DNA of 64,000 nt, from positions 124,001 to 188,000 of the forward strand of contig JAEZOB010000009.1 in assembly GCA_023414355.1 (NCBI GenBank), written 5' to 3'. Positions 1 through 7,326 of this stretch are shown here, piece by piece. The notes under the pieces were generated by a model that worked only from the letters and a program-made list of their open reading frames with translations, ran no database searches and was not told the DNA's origin. The position numbers were made by a program, and so were the translations under genes. Every line of letters begins with the position of its first letter. Positions within the stretch are counted from its first letter, which is position 1. This DNA comes from Bacillota bacterium. GTDB lineage: Bacteria; Bacillota; Clostridia; Lachnospirales; Lachnospiraceae.

Positions 1-1
1 C

Positions 2-403
2 TATTGCTATATCAAAAGAGTTTGGGAAGCAAATGATACACTACAATTACTCTATAATATGCCTGTGAAAAGAATATATACCAATACACTGGTGAGGGAG
101 AATATCGGGTGTGTTGCATTACAAAGAGGGCCCATCGTTTACTGCTTTGAAGAAAAGGATAACGGGCCGAAGCTTCAGGAACTCCGAATTAAGAAAGAGG
201 AGAAGATCATTGTCGGAGACTATGAACCGGGTACTCTGGGCGGTATAGTGCCGCTACAGATGAAAGGCTTAAGAGTATATTCGAATAATGAGTTATACTT
301 TGAAGGTGAATTCATGCAAAGAGAGGTGGAACTGACTGCAATCCCTTATTATGCCTGGGGTAATCGCGGTTTAGGTCAGATGCGCGTCTGGATGCATGAA
401 TAA
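2..403 (+). CDS. GH127 beta-L-arabinofuranosidase-like protein, C-terminal part (5' end outside window)
   Basis: The reading frame is open from base 2, so this is the last 133 residues of a longer gene. The segment WEANDTLQLLYNMPV followed by GCVALQRGPIVYCFEE matches the C-terminal beta-sandwich region of the GH127 (former DUF1680) family, whose members release terminal beta-L-arabinofuranose from plant glycans or hydroxyproline glycoproteins. The catalytic alpha/alpha barrel lies upstream of the window and cannot be checked. An ATG at 59 exists but lies inside the conserved domain, so it is not the start. The gene converges on an MFS transporter, and a shared terminator separates them. Family assignment is good; the exact substrate is inferred. 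Confidence 0.75.
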   Translation, partial: YCYIKRVWEANDTLQLLYNMPVKRIYTNTLVRENIGCVALQRGPIVYCFEEKDNGPKLQELRIKKEEKIIVGDYEPGTLGGIVPLQMKGLRVYSNNELYFEGEFMQREVELTAIPYYAWGNRGLGQMRVWMHE

Positions 404-430
404 AAAAAAGGGGCTTTCGCCCTTTTTTAT
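403..430. terminator. Bidirectional intrinsic terminator between GH127 and MFS genes
   Basis: An A-run, GGGG, the short loop CTTTCG, CCC and a T-run form a compact GC-closed hairpin with A/T tails on both sides. It sits between two convergent stop codons and extends over the last codons of the minus-strand gene. Confidence 0.7.
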
Positions 431-1809
431 TTTCTTCTGCTCCACCAGTATTTGATATGGTTTTTCTCCACCTTGATCCGCAGGCGGAGGGCACCAAACA
501 TATCACGGATGGTATGTTCTCTGGTATTATCCATCATAGGTATGAGGATTAGTACCGCTGCGATTCTGAGAATTACGGATAGCGTAATCATGAACTTATA
601 CCTATCCTGAATGACAGAGTTTAGTATACTGCTTTGGCTGATCCCTTCCAGTATCGCCCCTCCGGTCAGGATACCGAGGAAGGAACCGAACAGGGAAGTA
701 AAGCAGGAGAAAAAGGCTATATAGGAAGGTCGCTTATCATCCGGCGTACACAGCTGACTGCTGGTTGCGGCAAGGTTTGCTCCACACCAGAAGGCTGCTC
801 CGATCAGGTTATGGAGCAGAGTGGGCCAGATATTTCCGTAAGTGGAGAACAGAAAGAAGAGTGGTGTCAGGGAAGCTACGATACAGCTGCACCATAAGAT
901 AGGCTTCGTGCCGAAGTGATCCAGAAGCCTACCCCAATAGGTTACCGCGAGTACAGTGATGCCGGCCGCCGTTACCTGGCTGCATAGGGTATACTGCATG
1001 TAGGAAAGGCCCATTTCTGTAATTGCGTATCTGGCAAGATAGGAGCCGGACATATTGGCTGTAAAGCTCCAGGCAGTCCAGAATATCATAAATTTGAAAA
1101 AAGGCTTATCTTTCAGGATGTCGCGGCAGACAGGAAGAAGCTTCAACTGTAGCGGAGGGGTTTTATAGATATCCTCCATTAATCCGAAACAGCACATATC
1201 AAGCATTCCCAATATGCTACACAGGATGAATACTGTCGTATATCCTGCATAACCCGGCATGCCATCCAGCATTCCGGCTACCAGAAGACCCATACTGACA
1301 CTTGCAATTGAGGTGATGCTGTCTCTTTTTGAAAGCCAACGTCCCCTGATATTAATCGGAACAAGATCAGCCATCCATGGCATCCAGCTGACATTGATAA
1401 AGGAACTGAAGGCGGAGGAGACACCGATCAGAAGGATGACGCTCCATAACCTGAGGAACTGATAATCCGCAGGAATAAAGAAGGGAACAAGCCCGATAAT
1501 CAGCCATAAAAATCTAGAGAAGAGACCATAGGTCATCATATAACGTTTACGTTTTTGTGTCCTGCTTACCAAAGAGGCGAAGGGGATCTGAAGAAGAGCG
1601 GCTGCCAGAGGGATGGCGGTCAGAATACCAAATACAAAGTCGCCGGCGCCCAGATAGCCGGCATACCCGGTCAGAGAGGAGCTTCCACCGGCACTGATTA
1701 CACCCCATAAGGTTCCAAAGGTATTTCCCAGGGTCATAAGGTATATACTCCGGCGAATTTTGGGTAATAGACCGGCCTCATCAAATATTTTTTCGAAGGA
1801 ATTTCTCAT
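427..1809 (-). CDS. MFS transporter (sugar/oligosaccharide type)
   Basis: A 460-residue integral membrane protein with about twelve hydrophobic segments, and the basic loop SRTQKRKRYMM after the first transmembrane pair, typical of major facilitator transporters. MFS carriers of this type often lie next to glycosidase genes, and here the neighbour is a GH127 gene, so uptake of a plant sugar or oligosaccharide is a reasonable inference. The start at 1809 (MRNSFEKIF) was preferred over an in-frame ATG 13 codons upstream because the extra residues are not transporter-like. The AAAGG upstream is about 16 bases away, so the start is only moderately certain. The gene is divergent from the L,D-transpeptidase gene. 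Confidence 0.7.
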   Translation of the reverse strand: MRNSFEKIFDEAGLLPKIRRSIYLMTLGNTFGTLWGVISAGGSSSLTGYAGYLGAGDFVFGILTAIPLAAALLQIPFASLVSRTQKRKRYMMTYGLFSRFLWLIIGLVPFFIPADYQFLRLWSVILLIGVSSAFSSFINVSWMPWMADLVPINIRGRWLSKRDSITSIASVSMGLLVAGMLDGMPGYAGYTTVFILCSILGMLDMCCFGLMEDIYKTPPLQLKLLPVCRDILKDKPFFKFMIFWTAWSFTANMSGSYLARYAITEMGLSYMQYTLCSQVTAAGITVLAVTYWGRLLDHFGTKPILWCSCIVASLTPLFFLFSTYGNIWPTLLHNLIGAAFWCGANLAATSSQLCTPDDKRPSYIAFFSCFTSLFGSFLGILTGGAILEGISQSSILNSVIQDRYKFMITLSVILRIAAVLILIPMMDNTREHTIRDMFGALRLRIKVEKNHIKYWWSRRK

Positions 1810-1949
1810 AATTATGTATAAACTGCCTTTCAGACGTTGTCGTAGCACTACCAGCCAATTATATCTCGAGTAATCTTAATAGTAAATGTTATTTCTGATA
1901 CCGGATTTGTTACATCCTAAGGAAATATATTAAGGAAAATGTAATCATT

Positions 1950-1978
1950 TTGACTAAAATTCAACATATTCTTATCAT
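1950..1978 (+). promoter_or_regulatory. Predicted sigma-A promoter of the L,D-transpeptidase gene
   Basis: TTGACT and TATCAT are separated by exactly 17 bases, 45 bases before the ATG at 2023. The surrounding region is AT-rich, as expected. Confidence 0.5.
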
Positions 1979-2022
1979 AAACTCAATATAGCTTTAATAT
2001 CGTATCACTAAAGGGGTGCGCT

Positions 2023-3522
2023 ATGTCTACGGAAACAGCGGGTAAGAATCATCAGAATAAGAGACGAAGCACAAAAAAGCAAAAGAGAAGAAGGCAGCTG
2101 TTATTCATGGAGGCCGGACTTTTGCTTGCTTTATTTGCGCTTTATTATATGATTGGCCGGTATTACCAGAATCATTTCTATCATAATACATCCATCAATG
2201 GAGTAGATACCTCCAATATGACAGTAGAAAAAGCTGAGGCTGAGATTGATCGGCAGGTCAAGGCATATCAATTGACTATTCTCGGACGCAATGGTATCAC
2301 AGACGTAATTTACGGTGATAAGATTGAGTTACATACAGAGTATGAAGGCGGTCTGGCAGACCTTCTTGGCAGACAGAACGGATTTCTGTGGCCGAAGTTC
2401 CTTTTTCAGTCTCAAGATTTAAGAATAGGAACGATGCTGGCCTATGATGACTCCCTGCTGCGAGCATACTTTGATTTATTAAATTGTAGTAAAGAAGAAA
2501 ATAATATATCACCGGCCAATGCTTTCATTTCCGAATACGGGGAGGGCGGTTATACAATCCTTCCGGAGAATTCAGGGTCCAAGATACTGGAGGATAAGCT
2601 TTATGAAGCAGTTAGCAAAGCAATTCTTACAATGGAACCACAGATCTCCATCGAGGAGGCTGACTGCTATGAGAAAGCACAACTGAGTGCCTCGTCTCCG
2701 GAGCTAAAAGCTGCTCTAGACGAGATGAATAAGCTGGCAGGGGCTAGGATTACCTATCAATTCGGGGATACTATGGAGATCCTAGACGGTAGTAGAATTA
2801 ATGAATGGCTTTCTGTCGATGAGAATTATAAAGTGACGTTGAATAAGGATAAAGTAAAAGAGTATGTAGATTATATCGGCAAGACCTATAATACCTTCGG
2901 TAAGGTCAGAACCTTCCAAACCTCTTATGATCAGGTCATCCGGGTAGAAGGCGGAGATTATGGCTGGTGGTTAGACCGAAAATCGGAGCTGGCTGAGCTA
3001 ATAAAGCTGATAGAGAATGGAGAGCAGACAGTGAAAACTCCGGTATATTTTCAGACAGCTCAGCAATACGGTGATGATGACATTGGCAACACTTATGTTG
3101 AAGTGAATCTGACAGCACAGCATCTGTTCTTTTATAAAGACGGAGATTTGATTGTAGAAGCTGATTTTGTATCCGGTAATGTTTCGAAGAATTTTGCGAC
3201 TCCAGTCGGTACTTATCCGATCCAGTATAAGGAAAATGATGCGACTCTGGTAGGAGAGGATTATGAGACTCCGGTAAAATACTGGATGCCCTTTAACAAG
3301 AATATTGGTCTTCATGATGCTTCCTGGCGGACTGGATTCGGCAAGGATATCTATAAGACCAAAGGCTCCCATGGCTGCATTAATATGCCTCCGAAGGCAG
3401 CGAAGAAAGTATTCGAGCATATCAGGAGGGGAGTTGCTGTTGTTGTTTATGAACTGCCCGGTACGGAAAGTTATGATATAAACCAAGAAAAAGATATGAT
3501 TGAGAATAAAAACCCGGAGTAG
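2023..3522 (+). CDS. Membrane-anchored L,D-transpeptidase (YkuD) with peptidoglycan-binding region
   Basis: A 499-residue protein with a very basic N-terminus, one membrane segment at about residues 26-45, and a long extracellular part. The middle (about 55-330) resembles the PG_binding_4 repeats that precede YkuD domains in Clostridia. The C-terminal YkuD domain (about 355-480) has HDASWR and the catalytic SHGCINMP motif, with Cys452 as nucleophile. Such enzymes make 3-3 cross-links in peptidoglycan or attach proteins to it, outside the membrane. It is monocistronic: its own promoter lies upstream and a strong terminator follows. The ATG at 2023 follows AAGGGGTGCGCT. Confidence 0.9.
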   Translation: MSTETAGKNHQNKRRSTKKQKRRRQLLFMEAGLLLALFALYYMIGRYYQNHFYHNTSINGVDTSNMTVEKAEAEIDRQVKAYQLTILGRNGITDVIYGDKIELHTEYEGGLADLLGRQNGFLWPKFLFQSQDLRIGTMLAYDDSLLRAYFDLLNCSKEENNISPANAFISEYGEGGYTILPENSGSKILEDKLYEAVSKAILTMEPQISIEEADCYEKAQLSASSPELKAALDEMNKLAGARITYQFGDTMEILDGSRINEWLSVDENYKVTLNKDKVKEYVDYIGKTYNTFGKVRTFQTSYDQVIRVEGGDYGWWLDRKSELAELIKLIENGEQTVKTPVYFQTAQQYGDDDIGNTYVEVNLTAQHLFFYKDGDLIVEADFVSGNVSKNFATPVGTYPIQYKENDATLVGEDYETPVKYWMPFNKNIGLHDASWRTGFGKDIYKTKGSHGCINMPPKAAKKVFEHIRRGVAVVVYELPGTESYDINQEKDMIENKNPE

Positions 3523-3537
3523 AAAAATAGAAGAGAG

Positions 3538-3570
3538 GAAAGGCTCATCGTTAGCAGCCTTTCTTTTTTT
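3538..3570 (+). terminator. Intrinsic terminator after the L,D-transpeptidase gene
   Basis: GAAAGGCT and AGCCTTTC form an 8-bp stem with a 10-base loop, followed by seven T. Confidence 0.85.
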
Positions 3571-3806
3571 ACGACAAAATAAGCATCTTTTATTTCTTGA
3601 TTGATAGAAATCAGACCTTCTTTATCACGTTTGAGACAGAATATGGAGATATATGTTGAATATGCACAGAAAATAACTACAAAACAATTACATTAATAAT
3701 AAAATAAAGTAAGATTGATTTCAACTTAATAAAATTAAGTATTTTAGATAAATACTTAATAAAATAAACTTAAAATAATTTTTTTTTCAAAATTTGAAAA
3801 AACATT
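3571..3806. other. AT-rich gene-free upstream region of pckG with nested inverted repeats
   Basis: No gene is visible. An 11-bp perfect inverted repeat (3734-3744 and 3750-3760, spacer TAGAT) overlaps a second palindrome CTTAAT-AAA-ATTAAG (3725-3739); ACTTAATAAAAT recurs at 3724 and 3754. A separate 10-bp inverted repeat TTTTTTCAAA-A-TTTGAAAAAA lies at 3782-3802, immediately before the predicted pckG -35 box. These could be operators or curved upstream DNA. Confidence 0.5.
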
Positions 3807-3835
3807 TTGGAAAATCGTGCGTTATATGTTATTAT
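3807..3835 (+). promoter_or_regulatory. Predicted pckG promoter
   Basis: TTGGAA, a 17-base spacer and TATTAT. It implies a leader of about 145 bases before the pckG ATG. Confidence 0.55.
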
Positions 3836-3841
3836 TATCTA

Positions 3842-3989
3842 CAAAGCACTTATCGAGACGGACTGAATCAATTATCTCGAACGCTGTCTGACCGATGAGG
3901 AGCTGATTCAAGAAAAATCCTGCATGAATTGCGGGTTTAGGTGTTATCATATACCTAAATATAATTGTATTCTGAAAGGAGATTTTGTT
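3842..3989 (+). promoter_or_regulatory. Long structured 5' leader of pckG
   Basis: Between the predicted promoter and the ribosome binding site (GAAAGGAG) lie paired segments: TGAATCA with TGATTCA, CCTGCA with TGCGGG around a TGAAT loop, and TTTAGGT with ACCTAAA. The leader does not match a riboswitch class I recognise. It may only stabilise the abundant mRNA. Confidence 0.35.
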
Positions 3990-5783
3990 ATGCCGGAAAA
4001 CAAAAAGTTACAAGCATGGGTGAAAGAAATGGCAGACATGTGCCAACCGGATCAGATCTACTGGTGCGATGGATCAGAAGAGGAGAATCAGAGACTTTTA
4101 CAGTTAATGGTTGATGCCGGAATGGCAATCAAATTAAATGAAAAGAAACGCCCCGGATGCTATTTATTCAGAAGCCATGCTTCAGACGTAGCACGTGTTG
4201 AAGACAGAACCTACATTTCTTCCAAGACCAAGGAAGAAGCTGGCCCTACCAATAACTGGGTAGAACCGAATGAATTAAAGGATACCATGAAAGGTCTTTA
4301 CACAGGTTGTATGAAGGGAAGAACCATGTATGTTATCCCTTACTCCATGGGTCCGATTGGTTCCCCGATCTCCAAGATTGGTATTGAGTTAACAGACAGC
4401 CCTTATGTTGTTGTAAATATGCGTATTATGACTCGTATGGGAAGCCAGGTTCTTGAGACACTTGGTGATGGTGAGTTTGTTCCTTGTTTACATTCCGTAG
4501 GTGCACCTTTGGAAGAGGGACAGGCAGATTCCTCATGGCCTTGCGCACCGATCGAGAAGAAGTACATCAGCCATTTCCCTGAGGAGAGACTGATCTGGTC
4601 TTACGGTTCCGGTTACGGCGGTAATGCTCTGTTAGGAAAGAAGTGCTTCGCTCTTCGTATCGCTTCTGTTCTTGCTCGTGATGAGGGATGGTTAGCTGAG
4701 CATATGTTAATTCTTCGTCTTACCAGTCCTAAGGGTGAGACCAAGTATGTAGCAGCTGCATTCCCGAGCGCTTGCGGTAAGACCAACCTTGCAATGCTTG
4801 TTCCTACTATTCCCGGTTGGAAGGTTGAGACCGTTGGTGATGATATTGCTTGGATGAAATTCGGTAAGGACGGACGTCTCTACGCAATCAATCCTGAGGC
4901 TGGTTTCTTCGGCGTTGCTCCTGGTACATCCTTAGATTCTAATCCGAATGCTATGCATAGTATTGAAAAGAATACAATCTTTACTAACGTTGCACTTACC
5001 GATGACGGTGATGTATGGTGGGAAGGCATTGGAACTCCTGCACCTGCACATCTGATTGACTGGAAGGGCAATGACTGGACTCCGGACTCTAAAGAGCCGG
5101 CAGCTCATCCCAATGCACGTTTCACTGCTCCTGCTTATCAGTGTCCTGCAATTGCTCCTGACTGGCAAGACCCGGCCGGTGTACCGATTTCCGCAATCCT
5201 GATCGGTGGACGTCGTCCGAAGACCATTCCTTTGGTTCATGAGAGCTTTGACTGGAAGCATGGTGTATTCTTAGGCTCAATCATGGGTTCCGAGATTACT
5301 GCAGCTGCTATCTCTAACAATATCGGTCAGGTACGTCGTGATCCTTTCGCAATGCTTCCTTTCTTCGGTTACAATGTATGTGATTATCTGCAGCATTGGC
5401 TGAGTATCGGTGAGAAGTCCAGCGAAGATAAGCTGCCTAAGATCTTCTACGTTAACTGGTTCCGTAAGGATCAGGACGGCAAATGGTTATGGCCTGGCTT
5501 TGGCGATAACAGCCGTGTCCTGAAATGGATTTTCGAAAGAACTTCGGGCGAAGGTAAAGCTGTGAAGACACCGATCGGCTTTATGCCTACTGAGGATGCT
5601 CTTGATCTTCAAGGATTATCCAGTGTCAGCGATGCTGATATGAAAGAGCTTCTGAAGGTTGACAAGAATGAATGGCTGAATGAAGTAGCTTCTGTAAGAG
5701 AGCATTATGCTAAGTTCGGCGAGAAGCTTCCTAAAGAGCTTGCAAATCAGCTGGATGCACTTGAAGCAAGATTAAACGCTTAA
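3990..5783 (+). CDS. pckG: Phosphoenolpyruvate carboxykinase (GTP)
   Basis: A 597-residue cytosolic enzyme interconverting oxaloacetate plus GTP with PEP, CO2 and GDP (EC 4.1.1.32). In saccharolytic anaerobes it often works in the PEP-to-oxaloacetate direction. The active-site loop FPSACGKTN, with reactive Cys262, identifies the GTP-dependent family rather than the ATP form. FYVNWFRKD near the C-terminus and the total length are also typical. The ATG at 3990 was chosen because GAAAGGAG lies eight bases upstream and the protein then begins at the usual place; an upstream in-frame ATG at 3924 would add 22 unlikely residues. The codon use (GGT, CGT, CTT rich) looks like that of a highly expressed gene. 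Confidence 0.95.
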   Translation: MPENKKLQAWVKEMADMCQPDQIYWCDGSEEENQRLLQLMVDAGMAIKLNEKKRPGCYLFRSHASDVARVEDRTYISSKTKEEAGPTNNWVEPNELKDTMKGLYTGCMKGRTMYVIPYSMGPIGSPISKIGIELTDSPYVVVNMRIMTRMGSQVLETLGDGEFVPCLHSVGAPLEEGQADSSWPCAPIEKKYISHFPEERLIWSYGSGYGGNALLGKKCFALRIASVLARDEGWLAEHMLILRLTSPKGETKYVAAAFPSACGKTNLAMLVPTIPGWKVETVGDDIAWMKFGKDGRLYAINPEAGFFGVAPGTSLDSNPNAMHSIEKNTIFTNVALTDDGDVWWEGIGTPAPAHLIDWKGNDWTPDSKEPAAHPNARFTAPAYQCPAIAPDWQDPAGVPISAILIGGRRPKTIPLVHESFDWKHGVFLGSIMGSEITAAAISNNIGQVRRDPFAMLPFFGYNVCDYLQHWLSIGEKSSEDKLPKIFYVNWFRKDQDGKWLWPGFGDNSRVLKWIFERTSGEGKAVKTPIGFMPTEDALDLQGLSSVSDADMKELLKVDKNEWLNEVASVREHYAKFGEKLPKELANQLDALEARLNA

Positions 5784-5796
5784 TACAAAATTTTTT

Positions 5797-5837
5797 GGCA
5801 CTATTTTTACCCAGAGGTAAAAATAGTGCTTTTTTTA
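5797..5837 (+). terminator. Strong intrinsic terminator after pckG
   Basis: A perfect 14-bp stem (GCACTATTTTTACC and its complement) closes a four-base loop CAGA and is followed by eight T. Confidence 0.92.
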
Positions 5838-6143
5838 TTTGAGAAACATATTCTTTGCTCTTGTAAAGAATTTACTGAACGCATTCTATATTACAATGCA
5901 TTTGTATAAAAACATAGAAAACACAACGAAGAATTAGTTAAATTGACAGTTAACAAATACGAGTAAGAGTGATAATATATTAGAATGTAACTGATAAAAT
6001 GGATTGATTTTTTTGTGAAAAATTAGCGAAAAATCAATAAAATGATTGAAAACCAAGCTTATTCTGATGTAGAATGTTAGTATTGCAGCTTTGTACAACA
6101 ATAGGGATAGGAAGATATTAGGCAGATATGAGGAGAGTAAAGT
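5838..6143 (+). other. Gene-free region with predicted promoter of the GntR gene
   Basis: Strongly AT-rich. TTGAAA at 6046-6051 and TAGAAT at 6070-6075 (18-base spacer) form a plausible promoter. ATCAAT-AAA-ATGATTGA just upstream is an imperfect palindrome. No coding sequence is seen. Confidence 0.4.
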
Positions 6144-6842
6144 ATGGAAGTATCGAAGAGAGCCATAAAGGAGAATGCCAGAGAATACGCATTACGACAG
6201 ATTCGGGATAATATTATTAATTTGAATTTGAAACCCGGAGCAGCAGTGAGCGAAAATGAGTTGGCAAAAGAGCTGGGAATGAGCAGAACACCCGTCAGAG
6301 AGGCGTTGCAGGAGCTGCAGAAAATCAATCTGATTGAGGTATACCCGCAAAGGGGTAGTATTATATCCTGCATTGATTTTGATATCGTCGAGGAGACAGT
6401 ATTCCTACGCAGAGTTCTAGAAAAAGCGATTGTTGAGGAGCTTTGTGATACAATTACCGAGGAGAAGCTCATGATTCTCGAGCAGAACATAAAACTGCAG
6501 GAATTTTATATCGATAACAGATCAGCTCAGAAGGTTATGGAACTGGATAATGAATTCCATAAGACTCTATTCATGATGTGCAATAAGGAAAGAACCTATC
6601 ATCTTATGGAAGGTATGCTGGGGCATTTCGACCGAATTCGTACCTTGAGCCTTTATTCCGTGAAGGAGATAAAGATCATAGCTGATCACAGAGCTATCGT
6701 AAATGCGATCAGACTTCATGATAAGAACCTTGCAGCCGAATTTGTTATTAAGCATCTCTCGAGATATAAGCTGGATCAGGCAGAGATTATGGAGAAATAT
6801 CCGGAATACTTTAGTACGGATAAGGACAGACAGGTCATCTAA
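6144..6842 (+). CDS. GntR-family transcriptional regulator (FadR/FCD subfamily)
   Basis: A 232-residue regulator. Residues about 10-75 form the winged helix (LKPGAAVSENELAKELGMSR, then TPVREALQELQ), the classical GntR DNA-binding signature. Residues about 85-215 form an all-helical FCD ligand domain with the metal-site pattern DNEFHKTLF, DHRAIVNAI and KHLSRY. Family members respond to small carboxylic acids or sugar acids. The gene stands alone between pckG and a hairpin-rich region, so its target is not evident; regulation of the neighbouring PEP carboxykinase is possible but unsupported. The ribosome binding site is GAGGAG, eight bases before the ATG. Confidence 0.88.
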   Translation: MEVSKRAIKENAREYALRQIRDNIINLNLKPGAAVSENELAKELGMSRTPVREALQELQKINLIEVYPQRGSIISCIDFDIVEETVFLRRVLEKAIVEELCDTITEEKLMILEQNIKLQEFYIDNRSAQKVMELDNEFHKTLFMMCNKERTYHLMEGMLGHFDRIRTLSLYSVKEIKIIADHRAIVNAIRLHDKNLAAEFVIKHLSRYKLDQAEIMEKYPEYFSTDKDRQVI

Positions 6843-6870
6843 CCTTCAATCGTATCGGAAGAATATAATT

Positions 6871-6916
6871 GAGGCATATGGCAAACTGACGGTTGCGTCA
6901 GTTTACCACATGCCTC
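6871..6916. terminator. 20-bp hairpin after the GntR gene
   Basis: Arms at 6871-6890 and 6897-6916 with loop GGTTGC. The two mismatches are A-C on the plus-strand RNA but become G-U wobbles on the minus-strand RNA, so the fold is better in antisense. The T-tail (TTCTTTAT) is weak. Confidence 0.45.
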
Positions 6917-6947
6917 TTCTTTATACTCATAAAAATATACGCTACTC

Positions 6948-7011
6948 GATAAAAATGCCAAAAGTGCGGCACACACTTTCCGGATGAAACATATGGCTAT
7001 TGCAAGCAAGC
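6948..7011. repeat. Partial copy (left half) of three-way-junction repeat
   Basis: The sequence beginning GATAAAAATGCCAAAAGTGC and ending near GGCTATTGCAAGC is repeated almost exactly at 7024-7085. Only the left half is present, so it cannot fold on its own. Confidence 0.85.
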
Positions 7012-7021
7012 CTTATTTAAT

Positions 7022-7147
7022 ATTGATAAAAATGCCAAAAGTGCGGCGCACATTTTTCCGGATGAAACATATGGCTATTGCAAGCGAGCTTGCATAGCCA
7101 TATGTTTCATCTGGAAGCACCTACGGTGCTTTTGGCATTTTTATCAA
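7022..7147. repeat. Full three-way-junction palindromic repeat, copy A
   Basis: The outer arms (ATTGATAAAAATGCCAAAAG with its complement at 7128-7147) enclose two further hairpins: a stem of about 24 bp ending in TGCAAGC-GA-GCTTGCA, and the small hairpin GCACC-TAC-GGTGC. The same architecture and the same inner motifs recur at 59918-60026. Confidence 0.85.
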
Positions 7148-7326
7148 TAATCCTTATTTTTTGACATAACACTGACAAATTATAGTCTTACCATGTCTAT
7201 ATATTACCGATGAAGCATAATATTGGAAAGGTATGTTTTACTCAAAAGATAAATATGCAAGGAATGACCTGCATTTGACATTTGATACACAGTGATCATG
7301 AATTTACTGACAAGGAGTGCATAAGA

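Larger units (their letters stand above)
6917..7326. other. Gene-free region with dispersed hairpin repeat
   Basis: It contains a half copy and a full copy of a palindromic element (annotated separately), then TTGACA at 7161 and CTGACA at 7172 without a clear -10 partner. No protein-coding segment is convincing. Confidence 0.5.

Noticed and set aside
2998..3486. 162-codon minus-strand frame inside the L,D-transpeptidase gene
   Set aside because: It is the complement of the YkuD domain with its intact catalytic motif; composition is not protein-like.
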